Notes under the pieces: generated by a model | Told to the model about the DNA's origin: nothing | Databases searched by the model: none | Seen by the model: only the letters and a program-made list of their open reading frames with translations | Translations under genes and position numbers: made by a program | Source: Pseudomonas lundensis | GTDB taxonomy: Bacteria > Pseudomonadota > Gammaproteobacteria > Pseudomonadales > Pseudomonadaceae | Length of the DNA stretch: 64,000 nt | Assembly (NCBI RefSeq): GCF_002269125.1 | Contig: NZ_NQKI01000007.1 | Location: forward strand, 1-64,000 | Reading direction: 5' to 3' | Part shown: positions 25,063 to 36,371 of the stretch, in pieces | Layout of the letters: each line of letters begins with the position of its first letter | Position numbering within the stretch: position 1 is the first letter of the stretch

Positions 25063-26379
25063 ATGCGCATCAGCATATTTGGTTTGGGTTACGTTGGCGC
25101 AGTGTGCGCCGGTTGTTTGTCCGCCCGTGGTCACGAAGTGATCGGCGTAGATATCTCTCAGGACAAGATCGATCTGATCAACCTCGGCAAGTCGCCTATC
25201 GTGGAACCGGGCTTGGGCGAATTGCTTGCCCAGGGTATCCAGAATGGCCGCCTGCGAGGCACCACCAACTTTGCTTCGGCAATCCGCGAAAGCGACCTGT
25301 CGATGATCTGTGTCGGCACCCCGAGCAAGAAAAACGGCGACCTGGAACTCAACTACATCGAAGCCGTGTGCCGCGAAATCGGCGCCGTGTTGCGCGACAA
25401 GACCTCGCGTCACACCATCGTGGTTCGCAGCACCGTGCTGCCGGGCACCGTGAAGAACGTGGTCATTCCGATCCTTGAGGAGTGCTCGGGCAAGAAAGCC
25501 GGTGTCGATTTCGGCGTCGCGGTCAACCCGGAGTTCCTGCGAGAAAGCACCGCCATTGCCGACTACGATCAACCGCCTATGACCGTAATTGGCGAGTTCG
25601 ATAAAGCCTCCGGTGACGTGTTGCAATCACTGTACGAAGAACTCGACGCACCGATCATCCGCAAGGACATCGAAGTCGCTGAGATGATCAAGTACACCTG
25701 CAACGTGTGGCATGCCACCAAAGTCACCTTCGCCAACGAAATCGGCAACATCGCCAAAGCCGTCGGCGTCGATGGCCGCGAAGTGATGGACGTGGTGTGC
25801 CAGGACAAAACCCTGAACCTGTCGCAGTACTACATGCGTCCGGGTTTTGCGTTCGGTGGCTCGTGCCTGCCTAAAGACGTGCGCGCACTGACCTACCGTG
25901 CCAGCTCGCTGGACGTAGAAGCGCCGCTGCTCAACTCGCTGATGCGCAGCAACGTGTCGCAAGTGCAAAACGCTTTCGACATCGTCGCCAGCCACGACAA
26001 ACGCAAAGTCGCCCTGCTCGGTTTGAGCTTCAAGGCCGGCACCGACGACCTGCGCGAAAGCCCGCTGGTGGAACTGGCCGAAATGCTGATCGGCAAGGGT
26101 TTTGACCTGAGCATTTACGACACTAACGTCGAATACGCCCGTGTCCATGGTTCGAACAAAGACTACATCGAATCCAAAATCCCCCACGTGTCGTCCCTGC
26201 TCAACTCGGACTTCGACGCCGTGATTAACAACAGCGACGTCATCATCCTGGGCAACCGCGATGAGAAGTTCCGCGCGCTGGCCGAAACCGCGCCACATGG
26301 CAAACAGGTCATCGACCTGGTGGGCTTCATGTCCAAAGCCACCTGCACCGTCGGCCGTACCGAAGGCATTTGCTGGTAA
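25063..26379 (+). CDS. algD: GDP-mannose 6-dehydrogenase AlgD
   Basis: AlgD oxidises GDP-mannose to GDP-mannuronate with NAD+, the committed step that supplies the alginate monomer in the cytoplasm. The 438-residue protein has the Rossmann motif IFGLGYVGAVCAGCL at the N-terminus. The catalytic cysteine is exactly C268, in FGGSCLPKD. The C-terminal UDP/GDP-binding domain contains GLSFKAGTDDLRESPLVEL. AGAGGT precedes the ATG. It is the first gene of the complete alginate operon, which continues through algA at 41331 on one strand. Confidence 0.97.
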   Translation: MRISIFGLGYVGAVCAGCLSARGHEVIGVDISQDKIDLINLGKSPIVEPGLGELLAQGIQNGRLRGTTNFASAIRESDLSMICVGTPSKKNGDLELNYIEAVCREIGAVLRDKTSRHTIVVRSTVLPGTVKNVVIPILEECSGKKAGVDFGVAVNPEFLRESTAIADYDQPPMTVIGEFDKASGDVLQSLYEELDAPIIRKDIEVAEMIKYTCNVWHATKVTFANEIGNIAKAVGVDGREVMDVVCQDKTLNLSQYYMRPGFAFGGSCLPKDVRALTYRASSLDVEAPLLNSLMRSNVSQVQNAFDIVASHDKRKVALLGLSFKAGTDDLRESPLVELAEMLIGKGFDLSIYDTNVEYARVHGSNKDYIESKIPHVSSLLNSDFDAVINNSDVIILGNRDEKFRALAETAPHGKQVIDLVGFMSKATCTVGRTEGICW

Positions 26380-26413
26380 CAACAGCGCTATAGCCGCTGA
26401 CGATTGAAACGGG

Positions 26414-26444
26414 CTGCGATCTTTGACACTTCGAAAGATCGCAG
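26414..26444. repeat. REP-like hairpin between algD and alg8
   Basis: Perfect 11-bp arms CTGCGATCTTT and AAAGATCGCAG with a 9-base loop, in the 126-bp gap between algD and alg8. The motif resembles a dispersed extragenic repeat common in fluorescens-lineage genomes. Within the operon transcript it could protect the 3' end of algD mRNA or reduce read-through into alg8. Confidence 0.65.
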
Positions 26445-26505
26445 TCTGCGCCAGCGACTACACGCTCTGCGCATCACAGCCTCCATGCTCAAACGGAACC
26501 TCATT

Positions 26506-27987
26506 ATGCTCAGGCTAAAACACGGCCTTCTCCAAGCCGCCGGTTGGCTGTTTTACCTCACGCTGTTGATGGGCCTCGCGCTGGCGTTGCCGACATCGAC
26601 CTTCGACTCCGAGTCGAAAAACTTTATTTTCCTGATTGGCGCCGTGGGTATCTGGCGCTATTCAATGGGTGCCACGCACTTCCTGCGCGGCATGCTGTTT
26701 TTGTATGTGGTGTACCCGCACCTGCGACGCAAAGTTCGCAAGCTGGGCAAAGCAGCAGACCCGTCCCATGTGTTTTTGATGGTGACCAGTTTCCGTATCG
26801 ACGCGCTGACAACGGCGCAGGTCTACAGTTCGGTCATTCGCGAAGCCATTGAATGCGGCTTGCCGACCACGGTCGTGTGCTCGCTGGTGGAGATGTCCGA
26901 CGAGTTGCTAGTCAAGAGCATGTGGGAGCGTCTTAACCCGCCTGACCGCGTCAAACTCGACTTCGTGCGCATCGCCGGTACCGGCAAGCGTGACGGTCTG
27001 GCCTTTGGTTTCCGCGCCATCTCGCGGCACATGCCGGACAGCCGTGCCGTGGTTGCCGTGATCGACGGCGACACCGTGCTCGCCCCCGGCGTCGTGCGCA
27101 AAACCGTGCCCTGGTTCCAGCTGTTCGGCAATGTCGGCGGCCTGACCACCAACGAGTTCTGCGAAGTGCGCGGCGGTTACATCATGAGCGAGTGGCACAA
27201 GCTGCGCTTCGCCCAGCGCCACATCAACATGTGCTCCATGGCCTTGTCCAAGCGCGTGCTGACCATGACCGGGCGGATGTCGGTGTTCCGCGCCAACGTG
27301 GTCACTGACCCGGACTTCATTGCCGATGTGGAAAGCGATTCGTTGCAGCACTGGCGTCTGGGCCGCTTCAAGTTTTTGACCGGTGATGACAAGTCCAGCT
27401 GGTTCAGCCTGATGCGCCTGGGGTACGACACGTTCTACGTGCCGGACGCGGCCATTCACACCGTGGAACACCCGCCGGAAAAGAGCTTCATCAAGGCCAG
27501 CCGCAAACTGATGTTCCGCTGGTACGGCAACAACCTGCGGCAGAACGCCCGGGCGCTGGGGCTGGGTGTCAAGCGCCTCGGCCTGTTCACCAGCGTGGTG
27601 CTGTTTGACCAGCGTGTGTCGATGTGGACCTCGTTGCTGGGCCTGACCGTCGCGCTGATTGCCAGCTTCAAATACGGCATTACGTTCCTCATCGCCTACC
27701 TGCTGTGGATCGGTATTACGCGCCTGATTCTGACCCTGCTGCTGGCCTGCTCCGGCCACAGCATCGGCCCGGCCTACCCGCTGATTCTTTATTACAACCA
27801 GATTGTGGGTGCGCTGGTGAAGATCTACGTGTTCTTCCGCCTCGACCAACAATCCTGGACCCGTCAGGACACCAAATTGACCCGTGATCTGGCCAGCTTT
27901 CAACGTTGGTTCAACACCTGGTCGTCTCGAACCATGACCTTCTCGGCCGCCAGCATCTTTGTTGCCGTGCTGCTGACGATGGTCTGA
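26506..27987 (+). CDS. alg8: Alginate polymerase Alg8
   Basis: Inner-membrane family-2 glycosyltransferase that polymerises GDP-mannuronate into polymannuronate. At 493 residues it matches the known length when started at [16 protein letters not shown]. The longer in-frame start at 26404 would include the REP-like hairpin. N-terminal helices come first, then a cytosolic GT domain with [10 protein letters not shown] (DxD-type metal site) and the [18 protein letters not shown] region, then C-terminal membrane helices. The region upstream of the ATG has only a weak ribosome-binding site, so coupling or leader structure may matter. It works with Alg44. Confidence 0.94.
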   Translation: MLRLKHGLLQAAGWLFYLTLLMGLALALPTSTFDSESKNFIFLIGAVGIWRYSMGATHFLRGMLFLYVVYPHLRRKVRKLGKAADPSHVFLMVTSFRIDALTTAQVYSSVIREAIECGLPTTVVCSLVEMSDELLVKSMWERLNPPDRVKLDFVRIAGTGKRDGLAFGFRAISRHMPDSRAVVAVIDGDTVLAPGVVRKTVPWFQLFGNVGGLTTNEFCEVRGGYIMSEWHKLRFAQRHINMCSMALSKRVLTMTGRMSVFRANVVTDPDFIADVESDSLQHWRLGRFKFLTGDDKSSWFSLMRLGYDTFYVPDAAIHTVEHPPEKSFIKASRKLMFRWYGNNLRQNARALGLGVKRLGLFTSVVLFDQRVSMWTSLLGLTVALIASFKYGITFLIAYLLWIGITRLILTLLLACSGHSIGPAYPLILYYNQIVGALVKIYVFFRLDQQSWTRQDTKLTRDLASFQRWFNTWSSRTMTFSAASIFVAVLLTMV

Positions 27988-28022
27988 CCCGACTCGATCG
28001 AATTAACCAGGAACAAGACCTT

Positions 28023-29192
28023 ATGAACTCTCAAGTAAACACCAACGTTGTCCACGAATCCGAAGCCCAGCGTCAGCACGCACGGGTCAAAATCCCGGCC
28101 AAGCTGCGTTTTCTCGGCAAAGACCGCACACCGATGGACGTCAGCATCATTGACCTGTCGGCCGGTGGCCTGAGCTTTTACGCCGCCAATCAAACACTCG
28201 CCGTGGGCGAAGTGCACAAGGGCCGCCTGCAGTTTGTGATCGACAACCTTGAGCTGGCGATGGACGTGGAGCTGCTGGTACGTAACGTTGACCGCCAGAG
28301 CGGACGCGTCGGCTGCCAATTCCAGAACCTCGATCAACAGGACATTTCCACCCTGCGCCACCTGATCACTTCGCACCTGAGCGGTGACATTGTGACCATG
28401 GGCGAAGTGCTCGCCACCCTGCAGCGCGACAACTTCACCAAAGCGCGTAAGGTCAAGGATGGCGGCAGCGGCATGACCCCGTTCGCACGCATGAAAGCCG
28501 TGGTGCTGAGTGCGGGCGTGTTTGTCGTCGGGCTGGTGGCCTTCGGTTTTATCGTCAAATCGGTCTACGGCCTGTACTTCGTCACCCACGCTCAGTCGGC
28601 GCTGGTCAGCGTGCCAGGCATGAACATCACCATGCCCCGCGATGGCACCGTGCAAAGCCTGGTTAAAGACGACAACCTGGCGGCCAATGGCGCGCCGATT
28701 GCGACGTTCAGCACCAGCATGCTGGATGTGCTCAAAGGCCATCTGGACGAAAACCAGTTGCAACCGGCCAATATCGAAACCCTGTTTGGCAAGCAAATGA
28801 CCGGCACCCTGACCTCGCCGTGTGATTGCGTGGTGGCCGAGCAAGTGGTTGCCAATGGTCAATACGCCAGCAAGGGCGACGTGATCTTCAAATTGGTGCC
28901 GCGCACCAGCGAGGCCAACATTGCCGCACGCTTCAGCTATCGCCAGTTTGGCGATGTGCTGCCGGGTACCCGCGTGAACTTCCAAGTGGCGGGCGAAGAC
29001 TATCAGCGCACCGGCAAGATCATCAGCAGCACCAGCCTGAACAGCGAGGACCTGTCCTCCGACATCCGCGTCCAGATCAAACCCGATGCCCCGCTGGACA
29101 GCGCCCTCGCCGGCCGCCCGGTTGAAGTGCGCAGCGATCGCGGTCCGTCGATGGACTGGCTGATCAGCAAAGCGTCGGCAGCAGGTCTGTAA
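28023..29192 (+). CDS. alg44: c-di-GMP receptor and polymerase subunit Alg44
   Basis: A 389-residue inner-membrane protein. The cytosolic N-terminal PilZ domain keeps all c-di-GMP ligands: R17 and R21 in the RxxxR motif, and D44, S46 and G49 in DLSAGG. One membrane helix follows near residues 160-182 (LSAGVFVVGLVAFGFIVKS), then a periplasmic MFP-like domain (VPGMNITMPRDGTVQSL). Binding of c-di-GMP by Alg44 activates Alg8 polymerisation. The start chosen gives the same length as the P. aeruginosa protein. It lies 35 bp after alg8 and 2 bp before algK. Confidence 0.95.
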   Translation: MNSQVNTNVVHESEAQRQHARVKIPAKLRFLGKDRTPMDVSIIDLSAGGLSFYAANQTLAVGEVHKGRLQFVIDNLELAMDVELLVRNVDRQSGRVGCQFQNLDQQDISTLRHLITSHLSGDIVTMGEVLATLQRDNFTKARKVKDGGSGMTPFARMKAVVLSAGVFVVGLVAFGFIVKSVYGLYFVTHAQSALVSVPGMNITMPRDGTVQSLVKDDNLAANGAPIATFSTSMLDVLKGHLDENQLQPANIETLFGKQMTGTLTSPCDCVVAEQVVANGQYASKGDVIFKLVPRTSEANIAARFSYRQFGDVLPGTRVNFQVAGEDYQRTGKIISSTSLNSEDLSSDIRVQIKPDAPLDSALAGRPVEVRSDRGPSMDWLISKASAAGL

Positions 29193-29194
29193 CC

Positions 29195-30580
29195 ATGAAG
29201 AACGCCTTCCCTACGCTTTGCCTGCTGACCCTCGCCCTCGCTGGCTGCTCCGGCCTGCCCGATCAGCGTCTGGCCAATGAAGCGCTGAAAAATGGCGATA
29301 CAGCCACCGCCCAGCGCAACTACCAGGCGCTGGCAGACTTGGGTTACACCGAGGCGCAGGTCGGCCTGGCCGATATCTGGATGGAAAGCCGCGACGCCGA
29401 ACAGCTGAAAAAGGCCGAAGCCACCTACCGCGAAGCGGCGAAGACCTCGCCCCGCGCTCAAGCTCGTCTGGGTCGTCTGCTGGCCGCTAAACCCGGCGCC
29501 AGCGACGCCGAGTTGCACGAGGCGCAAGCCTTGCTGCAACAAGCGTTTGCCAGTGGCGACGCGAATAGCCTGACGCCGTTAGCGATGCTTTACCTGCAGC
29601 ACCCGCAGAGCTTCCCCCAGATCAATGCCCAACAGCAGATCAGTCAGTGGCGCGCCGAAGGCTACCCGCAAGCCGGTCTGGCCCAAGTGGCGCTGTACCG
29701 CATCGAAGGCACCTACGATCAGCACCTGGATGAAGTCGAGTCCATCTGCCGAAATGCTTTGGCCACCACCGACAGTTGCTACGTCGAGCTGGCCACGGTG
29801 TACCAGAAACAAGGCAAAACCGAGCAACAGGCCGCGCTGATCCAACAACTGCAAAGCGCTTACAACCGAGGCACGGCCTCCGCGCAAAAAGTCGACGGCG
29901 TGGCCCGTGTTCTGGCCGACGCCAGCGTCGGCACGCCGGATCCCGAGACGGCCCGTTCGCTGCTGGAAAACATTGCCCCGGCCTACCCTGCCGCTTGGGT
30001 CAGCCTGGCGCAGTTGCTCTACGACTTCCCCGATCAGGGCGACGTAGCACAGTTGCAGCAATACCTGGACAACGGCCGCGCAGCCGACCAGCCGCGCGCC
30101 GAACTGTTGCTGGGCAAGCTGTATTACGACGGTAAATGGGTGATCCCCGACGCGCAAAAAGCTGAAGCGCATTTCCAGCGCGCCGTGGACAAGGAAGTGG
30201 CCGCTGACTACTACCTCGGCCAGCTTTACCGTCGCGGTTATCTGGGGCAGGTGTACCCGCAAAAAGCCCTCGACCATCTGCTTAAGGCGGCTCGTAACGG
30301 CCAGAACAGCGCCGACTTCGCCATCGCCCAGTTGTTCTCCCAGGGCAAGGGCACGCAGCCCAACGCCGTGAACGCCTATGTGTTCAGCCAACTGGCCAAG
30401 CTGCAAAACACCCCGCAAGCCAATGAACTGGCGGCCCAGCTCGACGAGCAACTGCCCGCCGATCAACGCGCTGCGGCTCAGCGCCTGCTGCAAAAAGAAA
30501 ACGCCTTGCGCGCCACCCTGAGCCAGAACGCTCTGGCGGTACAGACGCTGGCCGACGAAAACGGCGAGGAAGCCCTATGA
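29195..30580 (+). CDS. algK: Alginate export TPR lipoprotein AlgK
   Basis: A 461-residue outer-membrane lipoprotein with lipobox LALAGC after an 18-residue signal peptide. Almost the whole mature protein is TPR/Sel1-like helical repeats (for example [40 protein letters not shown]). AlgK helps localise the AlgE porin and scaffolds the periplasmic part of the alginate secretion complex. It begins 2 bp after alg44 and overlaps algE by 4 bp (ATGA), indicating translational coupling. Confidence 0.94.
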   Translation: MKNAFPTLCLLTLALAGCSGLPDQRLANEALKNGDTATAQRNYQALADLGYTEAQVGLADIWMESRDAEQLKKAEATYREAAKTSPRAQARLGRLLAAKPGASDAELHEAQALLQQAFASGDANSLTPLAMLYLQHPQSFPQINAQQQISQWRAEGYPQAGLAQVALYRIEGTYDQHLDEVESICRNALATTDSCYVELATVYQKQGKTEQQAALIQQLQSAYNRGTASAQKVDGVARVLADASVGTPDPETARSLLENIAPAYPAAWVSLAQLLYDFPDQGDVAQLQQYLDNGRAADQPRAELLLGKLYYDGKWVIPDAQKAEAHFQRAVDKEVAADYYLGQLYRRGYLGQVYPQKALDHLLKAARNGQNSADFAIAQLFSQGKGTQPNAVNAYVFSQLAKLQNTPQANELAAQLDEQLPADQRAAAQRLLQKENALRATLSQNALAVQTLADENGEEAL

Positions 30581-32049
30581 CCCTGAATCCTTTTGTAAAA
30601 GCCGGGATCGGCCTGACCTTCGCCCTGTTGTGGTCATGCCCGACCCTGGCGGCGCTGACCGATGAGAAAAACTTCGGCCTTGAAACCAAGATCACCGCGC
30701 AATCGGAAGACGACCGCGACCTGGGTACCCGCAGCGGCGGCGACGTCAACGGCATCGGCCTTGACCTGCGCCCGTGGGTATACGGCGAACGCGGCAACTG
30801 GAGTGCGTACGCCATGGGGCAGGCAGTGACCTCCAGCGACATCATCGAAACCGACACCCTGCAACAGTCGGATACCGAACAAAACAGCAGCAGCGACGCT
30901 CGCAAACAGGACAAAAGCTACCTGGCCCTGCGCGAATTCTGGGTCGGCTACAAAGGCTTAACGGCCTACCCCGGCGAACAGCTCAAATTCGGTCGTCAAC
31001 GCCTGCGCAATGACGATGGCACCTGGCGCGACACCAACATCGAAGCGCTGGCCTGGACATTTGATACCACCTTGCTCAAGGCCAACCTCGGCGCCGCCGA
31101 ACGTTTCAGCGAATACCGCACCGACCTGACCGAGCTGGCACCGCAAGACAAGGACCGCCTGCACCTGTTCGGTGATATTTCGGCGCAGTGGACGCCCGGT
31201 CAATGGGTCGGCCTGCGCGCCCATCACACCCATGACGATGGTTCACTCAAGCATCAGGGCGAAGAAGTCGACGCGCTGGATAAAACCCAGAACGGTGACC
31301 TGACCTGGCTCGGCCTCGAAGCCAACAGCGACGCCTACAACTACCGCAACACCAACACTGTGAATTACTGGGCCAGCGTCACCGGCATGAGCGGCAAGCG
31401 CGACAAACTGGCCACCTCAAGCGTGGACGGTCGCAACATTGCCGGCGCTAAAGCCAATGACGACGTGGACGGCTGGGCCACTGATCTGGGGGTGCGTTTG
31501 CGCCTGGACCCGAACTGGCAAGTGGGCGCCGCCTATTCCCGCGCCAGCGCCAACTACCAGCAGACCGGGCTTGAGAGCAACCGCTCCAACTTCACCGGCA
31601 CCCGCTCACGGGTACATCGCTTTGGTGAAGCGTTCCGGGGTGAGATGCAAAACATCCAGAGCGCCAGCCTGTTCGGTTCGTGGCAACTGCGCGACGAGTA
31701 CGACGCCTCGCTGGTCTACCACAAATTCTGGCGCGTCGACGGCAACAAGCCGATCGGTGCCAGTGGCATCAATGCCGTGGAGAACAACGAAGACCCGACG
31801 GGCGGCCTGATTGCCAGCACCGCGCTGCCGATGATGGACGGCAAAAAAGACCTCGGTCAGGAAATGGACCTGGTGGTTACCAAATACTTCAAGCAAGGCC
31901 TGTTGCCCGCCGCGCTGAGCCAGTCCATCGATGAACCTTCGGCACTGGTGCGCTTTCGCGGCGGCGTATTCAAGCCGGGCGATGCCTACGGCAAAGGGGT
32001 GGATTCGTACATGCACCGCGCGTTCGTTGACGTGATCTGGCGCTTTTAA
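30577..32049 (+). CDS. algE: Alginate outer-membrane porin AlgE
   Basis: A 490-residue outer-membrane beta-barrel through which alginate leaves the cell. The signal peptide ends near [11 protein letters not shown]; the mature protein alternates amphipathic strands and closes with VDVIWRF, a C-terminal aromatic typical of barrel insertion. Segments such as [20 protein letters not shown] are characteristic of AlgE. It overlaps algK at its start, and its stop lies just before the algG start region. Confidence 0.94.
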   Translation: MTLNPFVKAGIGLTFALLWSCPTLAALTDEKNFGLETKITAQSEDDRDLGTRSGGDVNGIGLDLRPWVYGERGNWSAYAMGQAVTSSDIIETDTLQQSDTEQNSSSDARKQDKSYLALREFWVGYKGLTAYPGEQLKFGRQRLRNDDGTWRDTNIEALAWTFDTTLLKANLGAAERFSEYRTDLTELAPQDKDRLHLFGDISAQWTPGQWVGLRAHHTHDDGSLKHQGEEVDALDKTQNGDLTWLGLEANSDAYNYRNTNTVNYWASVTGMSGKRDKLATSSVDGRNIAGAKANDDVDGWATDLGVRLRLDPNWQVGAAYSRASANYQQTGLESNRSNFTGTRSRVHRFGEAFRGEMQNIQSASLFGSWQLRDEYDASLVYHKFWRVDGNKPIGASGINAVENNEDPTGGLIASTALPMMDGKKDLGQEMDLVVTKYFKQGLLPAALSQSIDEPSALVRFRGGVFKPGDAYGKGVDSYMHRAFVDVIWRF

Positions 32050-32075
32050 TGACAACGCCAACGGGAGTGCGTGAC

Positions 32076-33647
32076 ATGAATCATCCTGCTTATATCAGCG
32101 CGATCAGCCTGCTGGCCGGCGCTCTGCTGCTGGCCAGTTCCACTGCGTTTGCCGCTGGCGAAGCGGTCAAGCCGACCGTGGCCAAAGAGCTGCAACACGC
32201 CAAAACCTATACCGTCAGCACGGCACCTGTCGCACCGCTGAACATCCCGAAACCGGCATTGCCCGACCTTTCGGGCTACACCGCCGAAGCCGCTGCGGCC
32301 AAGATCGTGCGCAGCACCGCGGGTAAAGTCAGCGTGCGGCGCATGATGCAAGAAGACGCGTTGAAGGACTTCATCGGCGGCGACAACAAAATGGCCGAGT
32401 GGGTGGTACGTCAGGGCGGCATCCCGCAGGCGATTTTCATCGACGACGGCTATGTGAACCTCAAAGACCTGACCAAGCGCCTGCCCAAGCAGTACTTCAG
32501 CGAGACCGCGCCAGGCGTGTACCTGGCGCGTTTGCCGATTGTGGTCGGGCACAAGGGCATTCTGGAAATCGACCACAGCACCCAAGAGCTGCGCCTGTCC
32601 CAGGAAGCCGGTTCGTTTCTGGTCAACGACGGCCAACTGTTCGTGCGTGACACCCAAGTCACCGGCTGGCGCGAAAAAGCCAATGGCCCCGCGACCTTTC
32701 GCGATGCCAAGGAGTTCCGCCCGTTCCTGCTGTCCTGGGGCGGCACCGAGACGTACATCATCAACACCAAAATGGCGAGCTTCGGCTACGCCAACAGCAA
32801 GTCGTACGGGGTGAGCATTTCCCAGTACACGCCCAACATGGCCAAAGTCATCAAGCGTGACGAGCCCACAGGCTGGATTGTCGGCTCCGAGTTTTCGGAC
32901 ATGTGGTACGGCTTCTACTGCTATGAAACCCGCGACTTCGTGGTCAAGGGCAACACCTACCGCGACAACGTCGTCTACGGCATCGACCCCCATGACCGAT
33001 CTCACGGGCTGATCATTGCCGAGAACGATGTATTCGGCACCCAGCGCAAACACGGGATCATCATTTCCCGTGAAGTGAACGACAGCTTCATCTTCAACAA
33101 CCGCAGCCATGACAACAAACTGTCGGGGCTGGTGATTGACCGTAACAGCGTCAACAACCTGATTGCCGACAACGAGATTTTTCAGAACCACACCGACGGC
33201 ATCACCCTCTACGAGAGCGGCGACAACCTGCTGTGGGGCAACAAAGTCATCAACAACCGCCGTCACGGCATCCGCGTTCGCAACAGCGTGAACATCCGCC
33301 TGTACGAAAACATCGCCATGGCCAATGGCCTGACCGGCGTGTACGGCCACATCAAAGACCTGACCGACACCGACCGTGACATCGACCTCGACCCGTTCGA
33401 CGCCGAAGTGTCTCTGATCATGGTCGGCGGCGAGCTGGCCGGTAATGGCAGCGGCCCGCTAGCGATCGATTCGCCGCTGAGCATCGAGCTGTACCGGGTG
33501 TCGATGCTGGCCCCGACCAAATCCAGCGGCATCAGCTTCAACGGCATTTTGGGTGAGCGCCAGGACGAAATACTCGACCTGATGGTGCGCCAGCAAAAAG
33601 CCGTGTTGATCGACCCCGTTGAACGCCAGACCGAATTGCGCAACTGA
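32076..33647 (+). CDS. algG: Periplasmic mannuronan C5-epimerase AlgG
   Basis: Converts D-mannuronate residues to L-guluronate in the polymer inside the periplasm, and helps protect polymer in transit. The preferred start is ATG at 32076 (MNHPAYISAISLLAGALLLA signal peptide), with GGGAG eight bases upstream; an earlier ATG at 32049 overlaps the algE stop. The protein is 523 residues. The right-handed beta-helix is visible as repeats such as NDSFIFNNRSHDNKLSGLVI, and the catalytic DPHD motif is present in GIDPHDRSHG. Confidence 0.93.
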   Translation: MNHPAYISAISLLAGALLLASSTAFAAGEAVKPTVAKELQHAKTYTVSTAPVAPLNIPKPALPDLSGYTAEAAAAKIVRSTAGKVSVRRMMQEDALKDFIGGDNKMAEWVVRQGGIPQAIFIDDGYVNLKDLTKRLPKQYFSETAPGVYLARLPIVVGHKGILEIDHSTQELRLSQEAGSFLVNDGQLFVRDTQVTGWREKANGPATFRDAKEFRPFLLSWGGTETYIINTKMASFGYANSKSYGVSISQYTPNMAKVIKRDEPTGWIVGSEFSDMWYGFYCYETRDFVVKGNTYRDNVVYGIDPHDRSHGLIIAENDVFGTQRKHGIIISREVNDSFIFNNRSHDNKLSGLVIDRNSVNNLIADNEIFQNHTDGITLYESGDNLLWGNKVINNRRHGIRVRNSVNIRLYENIAMANGLTGVYGHIKDLTDTDRDIDLDPFDAEVSLIMVGGELAGNGSGPLAIDSPLSIELYRVSMLAPTKSSGISFNGILGERQDEILDLMVRQQKAVLIDPVERQTELRN

Positions 33648-33658
33648 GGATGACTGTT

Positions 33659-35092
33659 ATGCCCCCCCATCTGATCAAGATTTTGAGCCTGTCGGGCCTG
33701 ACTGCTGCCATCCTCGGCGCAGCAGCCGGTGTGCAGGCGGACGAGATTCAGGCGCCTGCCTTCACGGCCCAAGCGTGCTGCAAGCTGTGCCCGGCTGCCC
33801 ACGACGCGAAAAACTACACCACGCGCTATCAGCAGAACTTCACCACACTGGTGCAGGCCCAGGGCGACTGGCTGTTCCGCACCCAGGAAGACCTGCGTAC
33901 TGAATTCGACACCACGCCTGCCGGCTACAAGCGCATGCAGCAGTTGCACGACGCCTTCAAAAGCAAGGGCGTGGAGCTGGTAGTGGTGTATCAGCCGACC
34001 CGCGGACTGGTCAATCGCAACAAATTGATGCCCGCCGAGCGCGACACATTCGACTACGACACGGCGCTGAAAAACTACCAGGCCATGCTCGGGCGCTTCG
34101 CCAAAATGGGCTATTACGTGCCCGATTTGTCCCCCCTGACCAATGAGCAGCAAGCCCACGACTTCTACTTCCGTGGTGACCAGCACTGGACCCCGTACGG
34201 GGCCGAGCGCACGGCGAAAATCGTGGCTGATACGGTGAAAAAAATCCCCGGTTTTGCCGACATCCCGCAGCGAGAATTCGAAACCAAAATCACCGGGCGC
34301 ATGGGCAAGACCGGCACCCTGCACAACATGGCCGGGCAACTGTGTGGCACCAGTTACGCCGTGCAGTACATGGACCAGTTCAGCACCGAGCCCAAGGGCG
34401 AAGCCGCTGACGGCGACCTGTTCAGCGACGAGGCCAACCCGCAAATCACCCTGGTGGGCACCAGCCACAGCGGCAAGAACTACAACTTTGCCGGGTTCCT
34501 GGAGCAATACATCGGTGCCGACGTGCTGAACGTCGCCTTCCCTGGCGGTGGCCTGGAGGGCTCGATGTTGCAGTACCTGGGCAGCGATGAATTCCAGAAA
34601 ACCCCGCCCAAGGTGCTGATCTGGGAATTTTCGCCGCTGTATCGCCTGGATCAGGAAACCATCTACCGCCAGATGATGGCCCTGCTCGACAACGGTTGCG
34701 AAGGCAAACCCGCGTTGATGAGCAGCAGCGCCACCCTCAAGCCGGGCAAGAACCAGATGCTGGTCAACAGCACCAACAAAGACCTGCGTAACGCCAACCA
34801 CCAAATCGACATTCGCTTCGCCGACCCGTCGGTGAAAACCCTGCAAGCCACGCTCTGGTACATGAACGGTCGCCATGAAGATCTGAAGATCGACAAACCG
34901 ACCACGTCCGACACAGACGGGCGTTTCGCCTTTGAACTGCGTACCGATGAAGACTGGGCCAGCCAGAACCTGCTGGCCATTGAGATTCAGGGCCCGGAAG
35001 ACGCGGGTGACGCACAGAAAGTCGAAGCCAAAATCTGCAAACGCAACGTTTTCTCCCACCCTGCGCCGCTGAACGCGCAGGCCGGACGATGA
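33659..35092 (+). CDS. algX: Alginate O-acetyltransferase AlgX
   Basis: Periplasmic SGNH-hydrolase-like acetyltransferase with a C-terminal carbohydrate-binding module. It transfers acetyl groups to mannuronate residues. The catalytic Asp and His sit in [12 protein letters not shown], and the serine in [17 protein letters not shown] prefer the ATG at 33659 ([20 protein letters not shown], a signal peptide), because GAGG lies about nine bases upstream; the ATG at 33650 abuts that site. The protein is 477 residues, close to the usual 474. The end overlaps or abuts the algL start. Confidence 0.94.
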   Translation: MPPHLIKILSLSGLTAAILGAAAGVQADEIQAPAFTAQACCKLCPAAHDAKNYTTRYQQNFTTLVQAQGDWLFRTQEDLRTEFDTTPAGYKRMQQLHDAFKSKGVELVVVYQPTRGLVNRNKLMPAERDTFDYDTALKNYQAMLGRFAKMGYYVPDLSPLTNEQQAHDFYFRGDQHWTPYGAERTAKIVADTVKKIPGFADIPQREFETKITGRMGKTGTLHNMAGQLCGTSYAVQYMDQFSTEPKGEAADGDLFSDEANPQITLVGTSHSGKNYNFAGFLEQYIGADVLNVAFPGGGLEGSMLQYLGSDEFQKTPPKVLIWEFSPLYRLDQETIYRQMMALLDNGCEGKPALMSSSATLKPGKNQMLVNSTNKDLRNANHQIDIRFADPSVKTLQATLWYMNGRHEDLKIDKPTTSDTDGRFAFELRTDEDWASQNLLAIEIQGPEDAGDAQKVEAKICKRNVFSHPAPLNAQAGR

Positions 35093-35100
35093 GGTTTCTG

Positions 35101-36219
35101 ATGCCCACTGCACCGATCAACCTGCGCACCTTGCTGGCGCCGACCCTCCTGGGGCTGGCGATGTTTGCCAGTACCGCCCACGCCGCCGCGCCCTTGCGCC
35201 CTCCCCAGGGCTATTACGCCCCGGTCGAAGCGTTCAAGACCGGCGATTTCAAAAACGACTGCGGTGCGATGCCCAAGCCGTACACCGACAAGCTGGAATT
35301 TCGCAGCAAGTACGAAGGCTCGGACAAAGCCCGCTCGACGCTGAACGTGGTTTCGGAAAAAGCATTTCGCGATGCAACCTCCGGCATCACCACCCTTGAG
35401 CGCGGCACCAGCAAGCGGGTGATGCAGTTCATGCGTGATGGCCGCCCGGAGCAACTCGAATGCACGCTCAGTTGGCTGACGGCCTGGGCGCAAGCCGATG
35501 CGCTAATGAGCAAGGACTTCAACCACACCGGCAAATCGATGCGCAAATGGGCGTTGGGCAGCATGGCCTCCTCGTACCTGCGCCTGAAATTCTCCGAGTC
35601 GCAGCCACTGGCCAAACATCCGCAGCAAGCCAAAGCGATCGAAGCCTGGTTCAGCAAAATGGCCGAACAGGTGGTCAGCGACTGGGACAACCTGCCGCTG
35701 GCTAAAACCAACAACCATTCGTACTGGGCCGCATGGTCAGTGATGGCCACGTCCATCGCCACCAATCGCCGTGACCTGTTCGACTGGTCGGTCAAAGAGT
35801 TCAAGGTCGGCGCCAATCAGGTCGACGCCCAGGGCTTTTTGCCCAACGAACTCAAGCGCCAGCAACGCGCCCTCGCCTATCACAACTACGCCCTGCCACC
35901 ACTGGCGATGATCGCCAGTTTTGCGCTGGTCAATGGCGTGGACCTGCGCAACGAAAACAACGCGGCCCTCAAACGCTTGGGCGAGCGTGTGCTCAACGGC
36001 GTGAAAGACCCGCAAACGTTTGAAGCCAAAAACGGCAAAGCGCCGGACATGACCGATTTGAAAATCGACGCCAAATTCGCCTGGCTGGAGCCGTTTTGCA
36101 CGCTCTACACCTGTACGCCCGAGGTGATCGACATGAAACGCGGGATGCAGCCGTTCAAGACCTTTCGTTTGGGCGGGGACCTGACCAAGGTCTACGACCC
36201 GGCGCACGAAAAAGGCTGA
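35101..36219 (+). CDS. algL: Alginate lyase AlgL
   Basis: Periplasmic PL5 polymannuronate lyase that clears alginate that fails to be exported. The hallmark NNHSYW motif is present ([12 protein letters not shown]), containing the catalytic Asn and His. The signal peptide runs through [13 protein letters not shown]. Two starts are possible: ATG at 35089, overlapping algX by 4 bp, or ATG at 35101, which has GAGG six bases upstream and gives 372 residues; I prefer the second. A 152-bp gap with unusual G-tracts separates it from algI. Confidence 0.94.
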   Translation: MPTAPINLRTLLAPTLLGLAMFASTAHAAAPLRPPQGYYAPVEAFKTGDFKNDCGAMPKPYTDKLEFRSKYEGSDKARSTLNVVSEKAFRDATSGITTLERGTSKRVMQFMRDGRPEQLECTLSWLTAWAQADALMSKDFNHTGKSMRKWALGSMASSYLRLKFSESQPLAKHPQQAKAIEAWFSKMAEQVVSDWDNLPLAKTNNHSYWAAWSVMATSIATNRRDLFDWSVKEFKVGANQVDAQGFLPNELKRQQRALAYHNYALPPLAMIASFALVNGVDLRNENNAALKRLGERVLNGVKDPQTFEAKNGKAPDMTDLKIDAKFAWLEPFCTLYTCTPEVIDMKRGMQPFKTFRLGGDLTKVYDPAHEKG

Positions 36220-36316
36220 ACGCGGCCCTCTCCTTCAGGCAGAGGGTTGGGGTGAGTGTCGATAGAACGGCACCCACGCTGGAATGAAACATATGCACCC
36301 TCCCCATTTTTTTCAC

Positions 36317-36333
36317 GGGGGGGGTTGGGGGGG
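36317..36333 (+). repeat. Two long G-tracts in the algL-algI gap
   Basis: Eight G residues, TT, then seven G residues, starting 55 bp before the algI ATG. They are preceded by a C-rich stretch and a run of seven T. In the transcript this lies in the untranslated gap before algI. Such tracts can slip during replication or fold as a G-quadruplex, and are also error-prone in sequencing. A short REP-like CCCTCTCC...GGGGTGAG motif lies just upstream at about 36227-36254. Confidence 0.7.
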
Positions 36334-36371
36334 CTAAGCCCTTTATTGCTGGTCCACACGGAGAGGTCAGG

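Noticed and set aside
33263..35113. 616-codon open frame antisense to algG and algX
   Set aside because: It crosses two well-supported genes and its translation has no recognisable domain; it is a shadow of strong codon bias.
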